Below are positions 1-8,804 of a stretch of DNA of 64,000 bases, in pieces. The DNA comes from Sphingobacteriales bacterium (GTDB lineage Bacteria > Bacteroidota > Bacteroidia > Chitinophagales > UBA2359). The stretch lies in NCBI GenBank assembly GCA_016700115.1, contig CP064999.1, forward strand, positions 5,513,501 to 5,577,500. The letters run 5' to 3'. Numbering within the stretch: the stretch's first letter is position 1; each line of letters opens with the position of its first letter. The notes beneath the pieces are model-generated. The model was not told the origin of the DNA, made no database searches, and worked only from the letters and a program-made list of their open reading frames with translations. The translations under genes were made by a program, and so were the position numbers.

Positions 1-1182
1 TTATGTCAGAGGACTACCTGTGGGAGCGCATTCGTATGAAGTTGTTTTTTGAAGTGGGTGTATCAACCGGAGGAGAATTATATTATAGCCATAGACGAAG
101 TGGTAGAAGGGAAAAGTCGGGACAAGACCTATGGTTTGTCGAAGTTTTGGAGCAGCATTCAGAAATGCCCCATATTCGGGATTTGTTTTTTTTGTGCTTC
201 TCTGATAGCTGTGGGGAAACGGAAATCATATCCGATGGTGGTAGAGCAAGTCGTACAGACAGAGGGGGACAGGAAGCGGATAGCGGAACAGAAAAAGAAG
301 GCATTAGCTGGCAAGCAGCGCAGTGCCGAAGGCAGATGTTTGGTTCGTGGCAGGAAGCAAGGCAGCAAAAACCGACCCAAGCAGCCCAATCCTACGGCAT
401 CCTTTCGGGCATTCACCGCCTTGTTAAACAAGTTGCTTTCGTGCTTACCGGGCATCAACCTGACCTATATGGTAGCAGACTGTGCTTATGCCTCAGCAGA
501 TTATTTCTCTGCGGTAACAAAGACCGGACTTCACCTGATTACCCGTTTGCCTGTAAATGCCGCCCTCGTCTATGCCTACTCAGACCCAGTAGCCCCAAAA
601 CATCGGGGAAGACCCAAAAAATACGGAGAAAAAGTAGATTTGAACAACCTTGATAACCAAGAACTGAAAGACACCAAAACCGAAAATGGTCTCCTTACTC
701 AGATATGGCAACTGCCCTGTTACAACAAATCCTTAAGCAAAAACCTGTTAAATGTGGGGATAGTAAAAATAACCAATTTGAAAACCCAAAAAGTAGCCTT
801 CTCTAAATTTTGCACCACCGACCCTAACCTCGACTGGCAAACTATGATAGATTATTATAGTTTGCGTTTTCAGATTGAGTTTGACTTTCGGGATGCCAAA
901 CAATTTTTCGGACTATCCGATTTCAAAAACTACACCTCGAAAAATCTGACCAATTTTGTTAATCTATGCTTTACCGCTACCTTGACGGCTAAAATTTTGC
1001 AGGCACAATATCAGGTTAAATACAATAACCCTAACTTTAGCATTTTAGACCTCAAAATACTCTGTAATACGCGTTTTACGGTCAAAACAGTTATTAAATT
1101 GGTACGAAAATCGCCCGATTCAATTTTTAATACTCAATTCGCAGACGGGTTTATGCCAACAGATTTGGTCAATGTCGCTTAA
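1..1182 (+). pseudogene. IS4-superfamily DDE transposase, frameshifted
   Basis: Transposase that cuts and joins element ends with a DDE active site. From about position 49 the reading frame shows the first Asp in IAIDEVVEG, the second Asp in MVADCAYAS and the IS4-type signature YSLRFQIEFDFRDAK, which fits the Y-2-R-3-E-6-K pattern exactly. The N-terminal residues (MSEDYLWERIRMKLFF) are read in a different frame from position 3, and the frames meet at a run of six T at 45-50. No ATG starts the main frame, whose first possible start is TTG at 49. The gene is therefore frameshifted as well as cut by the window edge. A sequencing slip in the T run is an alternative. Confidence 0.75.
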
Positions 1183-1245
1183 ATATCTATAATATAGAAG
1201 AAAAAACACGACCGTCTTATCTTATATTTGTGGCAGCCTTGTTGG
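1..1245 (+). mobile_element. IS4-like insertion sequence, right part
   Basis: The right part of an insertion sequence whose left end lies outside the window. The right boundary is placed near 1245 because the sequence from about 1246 onward (starting gaatcattacc) recurs at about 7110 and 11094 next to the other two copies of the neighbouring repeat, whereas the sequence before it does not recur. The terminal inverted repeat cannot be confirmed without the left end. Confidence 0.6.
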
Positions 1246-1318
1246 AATCATTACCATTTTTAAAGTTTTGAACGGCAATCAGGCTTACTTAAAAATTGGA
1301 TTTATACAAGTTTTAAAA

Positions 1319-2914
1319 TCATTCCCCCGAAACCACCAATCTGACGGTAGATTGGTAGTTAGGGGTGATGAGTTGCAGAAAGTAAAGCCCGGGCGGCCAT
1401 GTATGCGATGGCAGGATTCCGGAAGGTTGGTTGGGTTGCTCCCGGTAGAGGATATTGCCTGTAAGGTTAAACACCCGCAATTCTAAGGAAGCACCCGAAG
1501 AAATGCCGTCTGCCTGCCAAAAGATGTTTTGGTTTGCTGAAACAGGGTTTGGATATAGCGACAAAGTGGGAACGTTGGACTTAGGTGTATGTGTGCCGGT
1601 GGCGACATCAATTTGTGTGCAAAGGGTATCGTTCCCGCAGGGGTTGGTGGCAACGAGGCAAAGGTTGTAGGTTCCGGGATTGGGATAGGTGTAAACGGGC
1701 ATTGCAGTTTGGGCAGTATCCGAATTTCCGAACAGCCAGGTATATTCATGGGCACCTGAGGAGGTGTTGGTTTCTATGTTCAGGGTGTAATTGTCTAAGG
1801 AATGGGTAAAAGCTGCCTGCGGCCGGCAATTGCCGGTGGAATCCATTTTTACGAAGAAGGGGTAGGCCGTATAATCTGCAAAAGATACAACAGCAACACC
1901 GCCAATAAGATAACCCCCGTCCGAAGTTTTCATGACGGTTCTTCCGACAGTTCTATAGTTTTTTATTCTGATATGGTCGGATTGCCATTGTTCATTGCCG
2001 TTGTTGTCTATTTTGATGACCCAGAGTTTTTCGTCATAGTTAGTTCTTCCGACAGCAATATAGCCGTCTGCCCCTGTGCTGATAATGTCGTGAAAACCAT
2101 AGACATAAGGAACAGGAGGCGGAACCGTGGTTTGATATATCTTACTCCAAATGATATTGCCATTCAGGTCAACTTTTATTACAACACGATTTCCCATGGT
2201 AACGATATAGCCGTCTCCCTCGTTGGCATGAATAATACTTCGAGTATCAGCAGGAGAACCGAGGCAATTTTGGCTAAATGTAAAGGGATAAGTAACCTTG
2301 ATAAAACAGCAACCACAATTATTACAATGCGCAAAAACCATCCAGCCGTTTCCGTCCAACAAAGGTACCATGTCGTTATTTTCATCTGCTGCCCAGTTAT
2401 CAAGGGTTTGTACGGGAAGGGCAAGAATTGTTGGTTCGGAAAAGCTTTCTGAAATTAAACTTATTTGCGATATTGAATTGTATTCATAAGGAATTGGAGC
2501 ATCGCCATATAACAGGTAAGAGATGCCGGAGAAATAAACATTGTTATTTGAACTTAGTATGGCTTCTTGAATATAAGTATATGAACTTACATCTGTTGCA
2601 ACCCACTCAATATCAAAGTTATTGTTGAGTTTACTGACACCGATAAAATATCCACCGTCTGTTGTTCTTACAGCATGTCCCATTACGATGTTGCTTGTCG
2701 AAATTGTGTCGCCGGTTTCCGAATTTAGCATCACCATACCTGGATCCATTCCCGTACATAAATAGTTTCCATTTTCTAACTCAAAGAGATCAAAAACACT
2801 GGTATAAGCGGGACCTAAAAAATACTCTGGTAGGAAATAACTCACCCATCCATGTGCGAACAGGTATTGAGTAGAAAACGTAAGTGCTAGTATATAATTT
2901 AATATAGTTTTCAT
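1319..2914 (-). CDS. T9SS-sorted propeller/PKD protein A1
   Basis: Predicted secreted protein of 531 residues. It has an N-terminal signal peptide (MKTILNYILALTFSTQYLFA), about 330 residues of beta-propeller-like repeats of the form DGGYLIGG...W..K.D..GN, a PKD domain (AAFTHSLDNYTLNIE to CTQIDV) and a C-terminal T9SS type A sorting domain beginning LSLYPNPVSANQN. The start at 2914 is preferred to the upstream TTG because it begins directly with the signal peptide. It lies 11 nt after the stop of B1, so the two are probably co-translated. The middle holds a Cys cluster (CNNCGCC) also present in A2 and A3. Substrate or ligand is unknown; a surface or released binding protein is an inference. 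Confidence 0.85.
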   Translation of the reverse strand: MKTILNYILALTFSTQYLFAHGWVSYFLPEYFLGPAYTSVFDLFELENGNYLCTGMDPGMVMLNSETGDTISTSNIVMGHAVRTTDGGYFIGVSKLNNNFDIEWVATDVSSYTYIQEAILSSNNNVYFSGISYLLYGDAPIPYEYNSISQISLISESFSEPTILALPVQTLDNWAADENNDMVPLLDGNGWMVFAHCNNCGCCFIKVTYPFTFSQNCLGSPADTRSIIHANEGDGYIVTMGNRVVIKVDLNGNIIWSKIYQTTVPPPVPYVYGFHDIISTGADGYIAVGRTNYDEKLWVIKIDNNGNEQWQSDHIRIKNYRTVGRTVMKTSDGGYLIGGVAVVSFADYTAYPFFVKMDSTGNCRPQAAFTHSLDNYTLNIETNTSSGAHEYTWLFGNSDTAQTAMPVYTYPNPGTYNLCLVATNPCGNDTLCTQIDVATGTHTPKSNVPTLSLYPNPVSANQNIFWQADGISSGASLELRVFNLTGNILYREQPNQPSGILPSHTWPPGLYFLQLITPNYQSTVRLVVSGE

Positions 2915-2925
2915 GGCATTGAGAT

Positions 2926-5093
2926 TTAAAAAGCAATGAGCCAAAATGGTTTCCAGACAGCTTCAATAGATGCAGTAGGGTTTTCTATATCAAACTGGAA
3001 AGGCTCAGTACAAATCCAAGCTACGTAATCTAAGCCCGATTCATTTTTAGGCGAACTGTTAAAATGAATATCTCCGATATCGCCAACTATTTTTTTTATT
3101 GTTGTAAGTGGAATTACCCCCGGAGTATAAACAGGTAAGCCATCATGATAAACATCCTCCAAAGGGGGTTTACCAATTCCCACCGTTATTCTAATTTTCT
3201 TTTCCCCTTCTTCATCATTTTTGCTCATCAGGATGGGGTTGAAAAAGTAGGGCATTCCGGGCGGTATTTCATTTCCAGTAAAAAAACCGGAAAGGGATAA
3301 TGCCCTGCCGGCATCAGCATTGGCTTCGGAGAAAACATAATAGGGGCTGTTGCCCGTACCGGTAACTTTATTTAGCAATTCTTTTACCGACAAAGCCCAT
3401 TCTCGGGAGTTGGTATGTCCAAATCCGAAGATATCAACAGGGTCTTTTGGTCCTGCCTCGAAAAACACGCCTGCACCGCCCCATACTCCATCTTCCGGGT
3501 CGGGGTCTATGCCGGTCGAGTTTCTGAACCTGACCACCTGATTGTATAACGGAAAAATACCCCCTTGTTGAAGAATGGATGCCCCGTTCCGCCAATCACC
3601 ATCGGGGTAGTAGTTGGGTGTCTGTTCCGAACTGCCCCCTATCCATTGAGTGGGGGTTTCGAGTTTTACGATGCCCTCCCCCGTGCAGCCGAGAAACAGG
3701 TTTCGGTTTACATCGCTAAGTACCCCCGTTGTATAGGCACCGGTTTCGTTGCCTTCGCTGTGGCAGCCGATATAGGTGTTCCCCAATGCACTGTTGTCAT
3801 ATATGCCCCATCCTCTGTTTCGGTTGGTAGTCAGCCCCACTATGGTAGAAGCATTGGAATCGATACCGGCAATATAAAGCCCGTTTCTTTTGCATTTGAA
3901 AATCCGGGTATTGTAAATCTGACTGACATTAGCATTGGTATAAACATGTCTGGGGTAGGCATTGTGGATATTGTCGCAAGCATAAATATAAAACACCTCT
4001 GAAACGGCATGAGCGCCGCTATCATAAGTAGCTTTTATCCGGATCGGTATTTCTCCGTAGGGGAAAGAGGCGGTATCTGCAAACAGATGAAATTCGACCG
4101 AATCTGCGGTAGTCGGGTCAGGAGGAGGGTCTCCGAAATCTACCTGCAAAAACGGAAGCAGCAATGCTGCAAAATCCTCTCCCCCGATCAGTATTTCAAT
4201 TTCGAGGTTTTCTAATACGGTTTCGTCGGAAAGTAAAGTATTGTTGGTAGTTCTTAAAAAATTAACATCAAGATCGGTTTTCAGGTTCTTTGAGATATAT
4301 GGGATAGGGTCTAATTCAAAATAGTTTAAAAACCTGAAATCAATGTAGTTGACCGGCAATAGATCTTCGGGGGCGGGGGTGTGTTGATTTTCTTCATGTT
4401 GAATATCGGGCGGATTGGCAATGAAAATTCCGTCAATCTGGTAGAACAACCCCCATATTCTTTGACCTTCTAAAAAGATTTTTTTGGAATTAGTACCCAC
4501 CACTCTGATGCCATCGCCCGGAAATCCGCTGATTGTACAGTTATTGACTGCTGCCCGCTTATGAAACATCATTCCGTGTCCGAAACCAAAATCGGGATTA
4601 TATGGGTTTTCGTAGCTTTGGGAGGTGTTGGCATAAATCAAAGAGAAATCCTCTAAAGTAGGTTCGGCATTGGTGGTGAATGGCGCATCCAAAAAATCGG
4701 CAACGTCAAAGCCTTGAGACAAGTCAAGATTGATGTCGGGCGATATGGGCAATGTTGGGTGGTTTAGAAACAAACCGGTACCTAAGTTACCACCTTCATA
4801 ATTTGCATGAACAATCAATCCGTCTGCCGGCAATAACAGATTACTGTCAAAGGGGTGGGGAGCAAACGGGGCATTCACAATCAGAAAGGTGTTGTTAGGA
4901 CCTGCCCCTCTGATGATGGGAGCACCGAAAATCTGAAGTGTATTGCTGAAATGGTAGTATCCGGGCGGAATATATATTACCCCCCCCCATATATGTTGTT
5001 TTTCAGAGACAATTGTGCTTCATAAAAAGCCGGCAGCCAGTCGCCGTTTGACGTATTGGGTGCGCCGGGCATTGTGGTGATATCAACAAACAT
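2926..5093 (-). CDS. Beta-helix protein B1, out of frame at a poly-G tract
   Basis: Large right-handed beta-helix-like protein. From the ATG at 5093 the frame reads 38 residues (MFVDITTMPGAPNTSNGDWL onward) and hits a stop just after a nine-G run at 4980-4988. The rest, 650 residues from a GTG at 4878 to 2926, is open in another frame. Ten Gs would join them into about 722 residues, and seven Gs would also work. The joined N-terminus resembles the pectate-lyase-3 (PF12708) fold, with the G run coding for the glycines before VIYIPPGYY. No signal peptide or sorting domain is visible, so its location is unclear. It is followed by A1 after 11 nt. It could be phase-variable, a pseudogene, or a homopolymer sequencing error. 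Confidence 0.75.
4980..4988 (-). repeat. Poly-G tract (9 G) in gene B1
   Basis: Nine consecutive G on the coding (minus) strand, 105 nt into gene B1. With nine Gs the frame closes at the next codon; ten or seven would keep the gene open. The run encodes glycines in a conserved beta-helix N-terminus. Confidence 0.9.
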
Positions 5094-5133
5094 AAGGAGG
5101 CAGATTTATTTAGGGTAATATGTTACAACTCTG

Positions 5134-5162
5134 CAAATATACCTTTTATTTTTGAAAACAAA
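5134..5162 (-). promoter_or_regulatory. Promoter of B1-A1
   Basis: On the minus strand a perfect Bacteroidota -7 box TATATTTG (5134-5141) is preceded by TTTG (5159-5162) with 17 nt between. The start codon of B1 is about 40 nt downstream. The same arrangement recurs at unit 2. The -33 part lies inside the 53-bp duplication made by the neighbouring IS. Confidence 0.7.
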
Positions 5163-5191
5163 ATTTTTGGTAAGATTTTTTTATTTTTTTT
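5139..5191. repeat. 53-bp direct repeat left of the IS1634-type element
   Basis: Identical to 7043-7095 on the other side of the element and present once at unit 2 (from about 11027). It is therefore a target duplication generated by insertion. Confidence 0.85.
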
Positions 5192-7042
5192 CCTGACTTT
5201 GACAGTTAAATTTCACAAACCATTGATAATCAGCGAGTTAAGTTTCCTCAAAATGGCATAGTTGCCACTACAAAACGGGTTATTTAGTTCGCTGGAGCTA
5301 AGTCTTTGAACGGAGGGATACGAAATGCCGAAAGGATTTTGTTGGTTAATGCTGTGTCAGCACCTTTCAGCAAGTACTTTTTATCATCAATTGTTAGTTC
5401 AGACAATTGCATTTGATTGAGTTCTTCTTTAATACTGCATGGACTTAAGTTGATGTTTGCAAACTTTAGGGTTAGTTCCACCGTCCGTTCGAGCATGAAT
5501 GCTAAAAAACAGGTCATGAAATGTCCTTTTTATCCTTTTGGGTGTCCAATGAAAAATTGGTCGAGTGGATAGGGTGGTCTTCAATACCCGGAAACTTTCT
5601 TCTATTTTCCATAATTGATGGTAGTTTGCCAAGACTTCTTCGTTCGTCATATCCGTTTTACTATACTGTATGCCGTAGTAACCATCCCATTTTGCATCTT
5701 CATCTATTCGTTCTTGGTCTATTTCAGCAGCTTTTGTATTGGTACTCTCCGCCATTTTCAGGAATCGGTTAGCCCCCTTTTTGTTTTGCAAGTCCGCTCC
5801 GTTGTCTAATTTGACTTTTGCTTTTTGTATTTGTCTTTCCCTGTCTCTTGCGTCTTTGGCTGCCCTTTTGGCACTCCAAGTAATTAGGAGTTTATCTTGC
5901 AATTTTTGTTTCTTTGTATTGGCATCGCTGTAGGTTGTTTCGTAATCCAACACTTTCCAGCTAAATGTTACTTCACCCGTATCCTCGCACACAGTCTTTG
6001 TCTCCATATCATTGGTTGCCAAAATCTTTTGTACCAACTTTTGGGGCATCGATTTTAAGCGGGCACTAACAATGTAGTCATAGCCCGCTTGACGTATTAA
6101 ATTAAAATTTTCTTTCGAGTTGAGACCTTTGTCGGCTACTACAATGACTTTTCTTATATTAAACTGCTTTTCTAACATTTTCAGCGCATCTACCATCGTC
6201 TGACCATCAAAAGTATTACCCGGAAAAAGATCGTAGCCTATCGGTCTGCCTGTGCTATCTATAAATAAGCCCATCACCACTTGTACTTCATTAAACTTTC
6301 CAGCTTTGCTAAACCCAAATTCGCGTAAAGCATCTGCTCTGTTTGTCTCAAAGTGATAATTCGTTACATCATAAAAAGCAACTTCGATGGGCTTAGCATA
6401 AACGCCTTTTTTATGGTAAAACAGTTGTGTCTCAATTGCCTGCTTTTTATCACACAAAAAATCTAAACTTCGGTAAATTTCTTGCAACCCAATTATGTTT
6501 CCTGCCCATAAAACAATTTCTGATCTTTAAATGCTTGATGTTTTGATTTGCTTTTCAACAGACGATGAATCACACAATAGAAAATCACCTCTTCTATATC
6601 GAACTTTATCCTTGTTCCCTTAGCACATTTTTTGATAATTTCTCCGATGCCAAGTTGCTCCCATACTTTTTTATAGACCAAATGACCATAACAGAAGCGT
6701 GCAGTTTCCTGCAAATTCTCTGCCCCAATGCAAGGCGTGTTATTCAATGACAGCAATTTCTGCCCAACTGATAGTAGGAATCCTGAATCACGCAACTGGT
6801 CAAGGCGACCAAAGTTGGCAATTACCTTGTGCTTGGTAGTCTTTCCTTCACGAAAAGATTCCACTAACTGAATATACGTATGGTTTTTAGATTTAGTGGC
6901 TTTTACAAACATACCGCAAATGTAAGCATATTGTCTTAAAAACAATAGCCTAAGAAAAAAAGTTGCCACTACAATTGCGGTTTCTTATTTCTTATTATCA
7001 TTGATTATTAACGGGTTATCTCATTTAACTGTCAAAGTCAGG
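5192..7042 (-). mobile_element. IS1634-family insertion sequence (1851 bp)
   Basis: Bounded by perfect 20-bp terminal inverted repeats: 5192-5211 (CCTGACTTTGACAGTTAAAT) and its complement at 7023-7042. Flanked by 53-bp direct repeats at 5139-5191 and 7043-7095. It carries one transposase gene, now broken by two frameshifts. IS1634 of Mycoplasma is known for unusually long, variable target duplications, which fits. It inserted just upstream of the -33 element of the B1 promoter; the duplication left that promoter whole. Confidence 0.9.
5284..6912 (-). pseudogene. IS1634-family transposase, two frameshifts
   Basis: DDE transposase read in three pieces. The N-terminal piece starts at ATG 6912 (MFVKATKSKNHTYIQLVESF) and runs to 6493. 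The catalytic core is at 5429-6487, with the first Asp in YDVTNYHFE, the second in VVADKGLNS and the Glu in YHQLWKIEESFRVLK. The C-terminal piece ends at 5284. The first break is near 6490 and the second near 5520, where a run of five A should be four to continue HWTPKRIKGHF. About 540 residues when joined. The element is probably inactive in this copy unless the breaks are sequencing slips. The frames do not match the usual single -1 programmed shift. Confidence 0.85.
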
Positions 7043-7095
7043 ATACCTTTTATTTTTGAAAACAAAATTTTTGGTAAGATTTTTTTATTTTTTTT
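7043..7095. repeat. 53-bp direct repeat right of the IS1634-type element
   Basis: Second copy of the target duplication; matches 5139-5191 base for base, including the seven-T and eight-T runs. Confidence 0.85.
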
Positions 7096-7183
7096 TAAAA
7101 AATGTTTTTGAATCATTACCATTTTTAAAGTTTTTAACGGCAATCAGGCTTACTTAAAAATTGGATTTATACAAGTTTTTAAA

Positions 7184-8794
7184 TCATTCCCCCGAAACCA
7201 CCAACCTGACGGTAGTTTGGGAGTTAGGGGTGATGAGTTGCAAAAAGTAAAGACCGGGCGGCCAGGTATGCGAAGGCAGGATGCCGGACGGTTGGTTGGG
7301 TTGTTCCCGGTAAAGGATATTGCCGGTAAGGTTGAACACCCGCAACTCTAAAGCAGCACCCGTAGAAATGCCGTCTGCCTGCCAAAAGATGTTTTGGTTT
7401 GCTGAAACAGGGTTTGGATATAGCGACAAAGTGGGAACGTTGGACTTAGGTGTATGTGTGCCGGTGGCGACATCAATTTGTGTGCAAAGGGTATCGTTCC
7501 CGCAGGGGTTGGTGGCGACGAGGCAAAGGTTGTAGGTGCCGGGGTTGGGATAGGTGTAAACGGGCGTGGCGGTTTGGGCCGTATCCGAATTTCCGAACAA
7601 CCAGGTATAGTTATGCGCACCTGTCGAAGTGTTGCTTTCTATGTTTAGGGTGTAATTGTTTAAGGAATGGGTAAAAGCTGCCTGTGGACTGCATTTGCCT
7701 GTGGAATCCATTTTTACGAAGAAGGGGTAGGCCTCATAAAGAGGATAGCCTATGGTTGCAACTCCGCCAATAAGATAACCTCCGTCTGATGTTTTCATGA
7801 TGGTTTTGCCAACTGTATTGTAGTTTTTTATACGGATATGGTCAGACTGCCATTGCAGGTTGCCGTTGTTGTCTGTTTTGACTACCCAAAGATTTTGATT
7901 ATTTTTGGTTCTTCCTACAGCAATATACCCGTCCTCTGCCCCTGTGCTGATGATGTCGTGAAAACCATAGACACCGGGTACAACAGGCGGAACCGTGGTT
8001 TCATAATACTTGGTCCAAACATGATTGCCATTCAGGTCAACCTTTACAATAATACGATAACCATCGGTAACGATATAACCGTCTCCTTCATTGGCATGGA
8101 TAATAGTTCGGGTATCAACTTCCCACAAACTAACGCAACTTTGGCTAATAGAACCAAGAGAAGGAACCTTAATAAAGCAACCATCGCAATAATTACAATG
8201 TGCAAAAACCATCCAACCGTTTCCGTCTAATAGAGGGACCATATCGTTAATAATAGGTCCTGAAGACCAGTCATCAAAAGTTTGTACGGGAAGGGCAAGA
8301 AAATTAACTGAATTTGGATACAAGCCGGTAGTACTGTTTAAAGACCAGATAAAATTATATTCAAACGGATAATACGCATCTCCCAACAGTAATGTTGTTG
8401 ATGTGCCTGAATATATAACTAAATCTCCGGAACCTTGAATTATTTCCCAAATGCCACCCAAACCGTATATGCTTTCAGTAATAGACCATTCTATCTCAAA
8501 ATTTGCATTTAATTTGGTTTTATTGAACATGAAACCACCGTCAGTTGTACGTAAGGCATGGCCTTGAGCAATATCAGATGTCCAAAGAGTATCGCCGGTT
8601 TCTGAATTTAAAAGTACCATACCCGGTTTCCTGCCAGAACTCAAAAAGTTTCCGTCATCCATTTCAAATAAATCAATAACAGATACATTGGAAAAAGATG
8701 TGGTGTTTGATTTAAAATAATTTACCCAATTTTGCGCATAGGCAAATTGTAAGTAGAAAAGAGTTGATAATACATAATATTTTAATTTTTTCAT
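7184..8794 (-). CDS. T9SS-sorted propeller/PKD protein A2
   Basis: 536-residue paralogue of A1. It has a signal peptide (MKKLKYYVLSTLFYLQFAYA), propeller-like repeats, a PKD domain near residues 385-450 and a T9SS type A sorting domain at the C-terminus (LSLYPNPVSANQN to the terminal VSGE). The last 180 or so residues are almost identical to A1 and A3, while the first 330 are clearly diverged. The Cys cluster reads CNYCDGC here. The gene starts 10 nt after the stop of B2. Because B2 carries three frameshifts, translation of A2 may depend on its own initiation. Function is unknown; secretion to the surface or medium through T9SS is inferred from the sorting domain. Confidence 0.85.
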   Translation of the reverse strand: MKKLKYYVLSTLFYLQFAYAQNWVNYFKSNTTSFSNVSVIDLFEMDDGNFLSSGRKPGMVLLNSETGDTLWTSDIAQGHALRTTDGGFMFNKTKLNANFEIEWSITESIYGLGGIWEIIQGSGDLVIYSGTSTTLLLGDAYYPFEYNFIWSLNSTTGLYPNSVNFLALPVQTFDDWSSGPIINDMVPLLDGNGWMVFAHCNYCDGCFIKVPSLGSISQSCVSLWEVDTRTIIHANEGDGYIVTDGYRIIVKVDLNGNHVWTKYYETTVPPVVPGVYGFHDIISTGAEDGYIAVGRTKNNQNLWVVKTDNNGNLQWQSDHIRIKNYNTVGKTIMKTSDGGYLIGGVATIGYPLYEAYPFFVKMDSTGKCSPQAAFTHSLNNYTLNIESNTSTGAHNYTWLFGNSDTAQTATPVYTYPNPGTYNLCLVATNPCGNDTLCTQIDVATGTHTPKSNVPTLSLYPNPVSANQNIFWQADGISTGAALELRVFNLTGNILYREQPNQPSGILPSHTWPPGLYFLQLITPNSQTTVRLVVSGE

Positions 8795-8804
8795 GGCATT
8801 TCAG

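Noticed and set aside
1802..2452. Long plus-strand open frame opposite gene A1
   Set aside because: It is the shadow of the well-supported A1 gene; the translation has no family features, and similar shadows occur opposite A2 and A3.
5284..6912. Programmed frameshifting in the IS1634-type transposase
   Set aside because: IS1634 transposases are normally one frame, and two separate breaks, one of them clearly an extra A in a run, fit mutation or sequencing error better.
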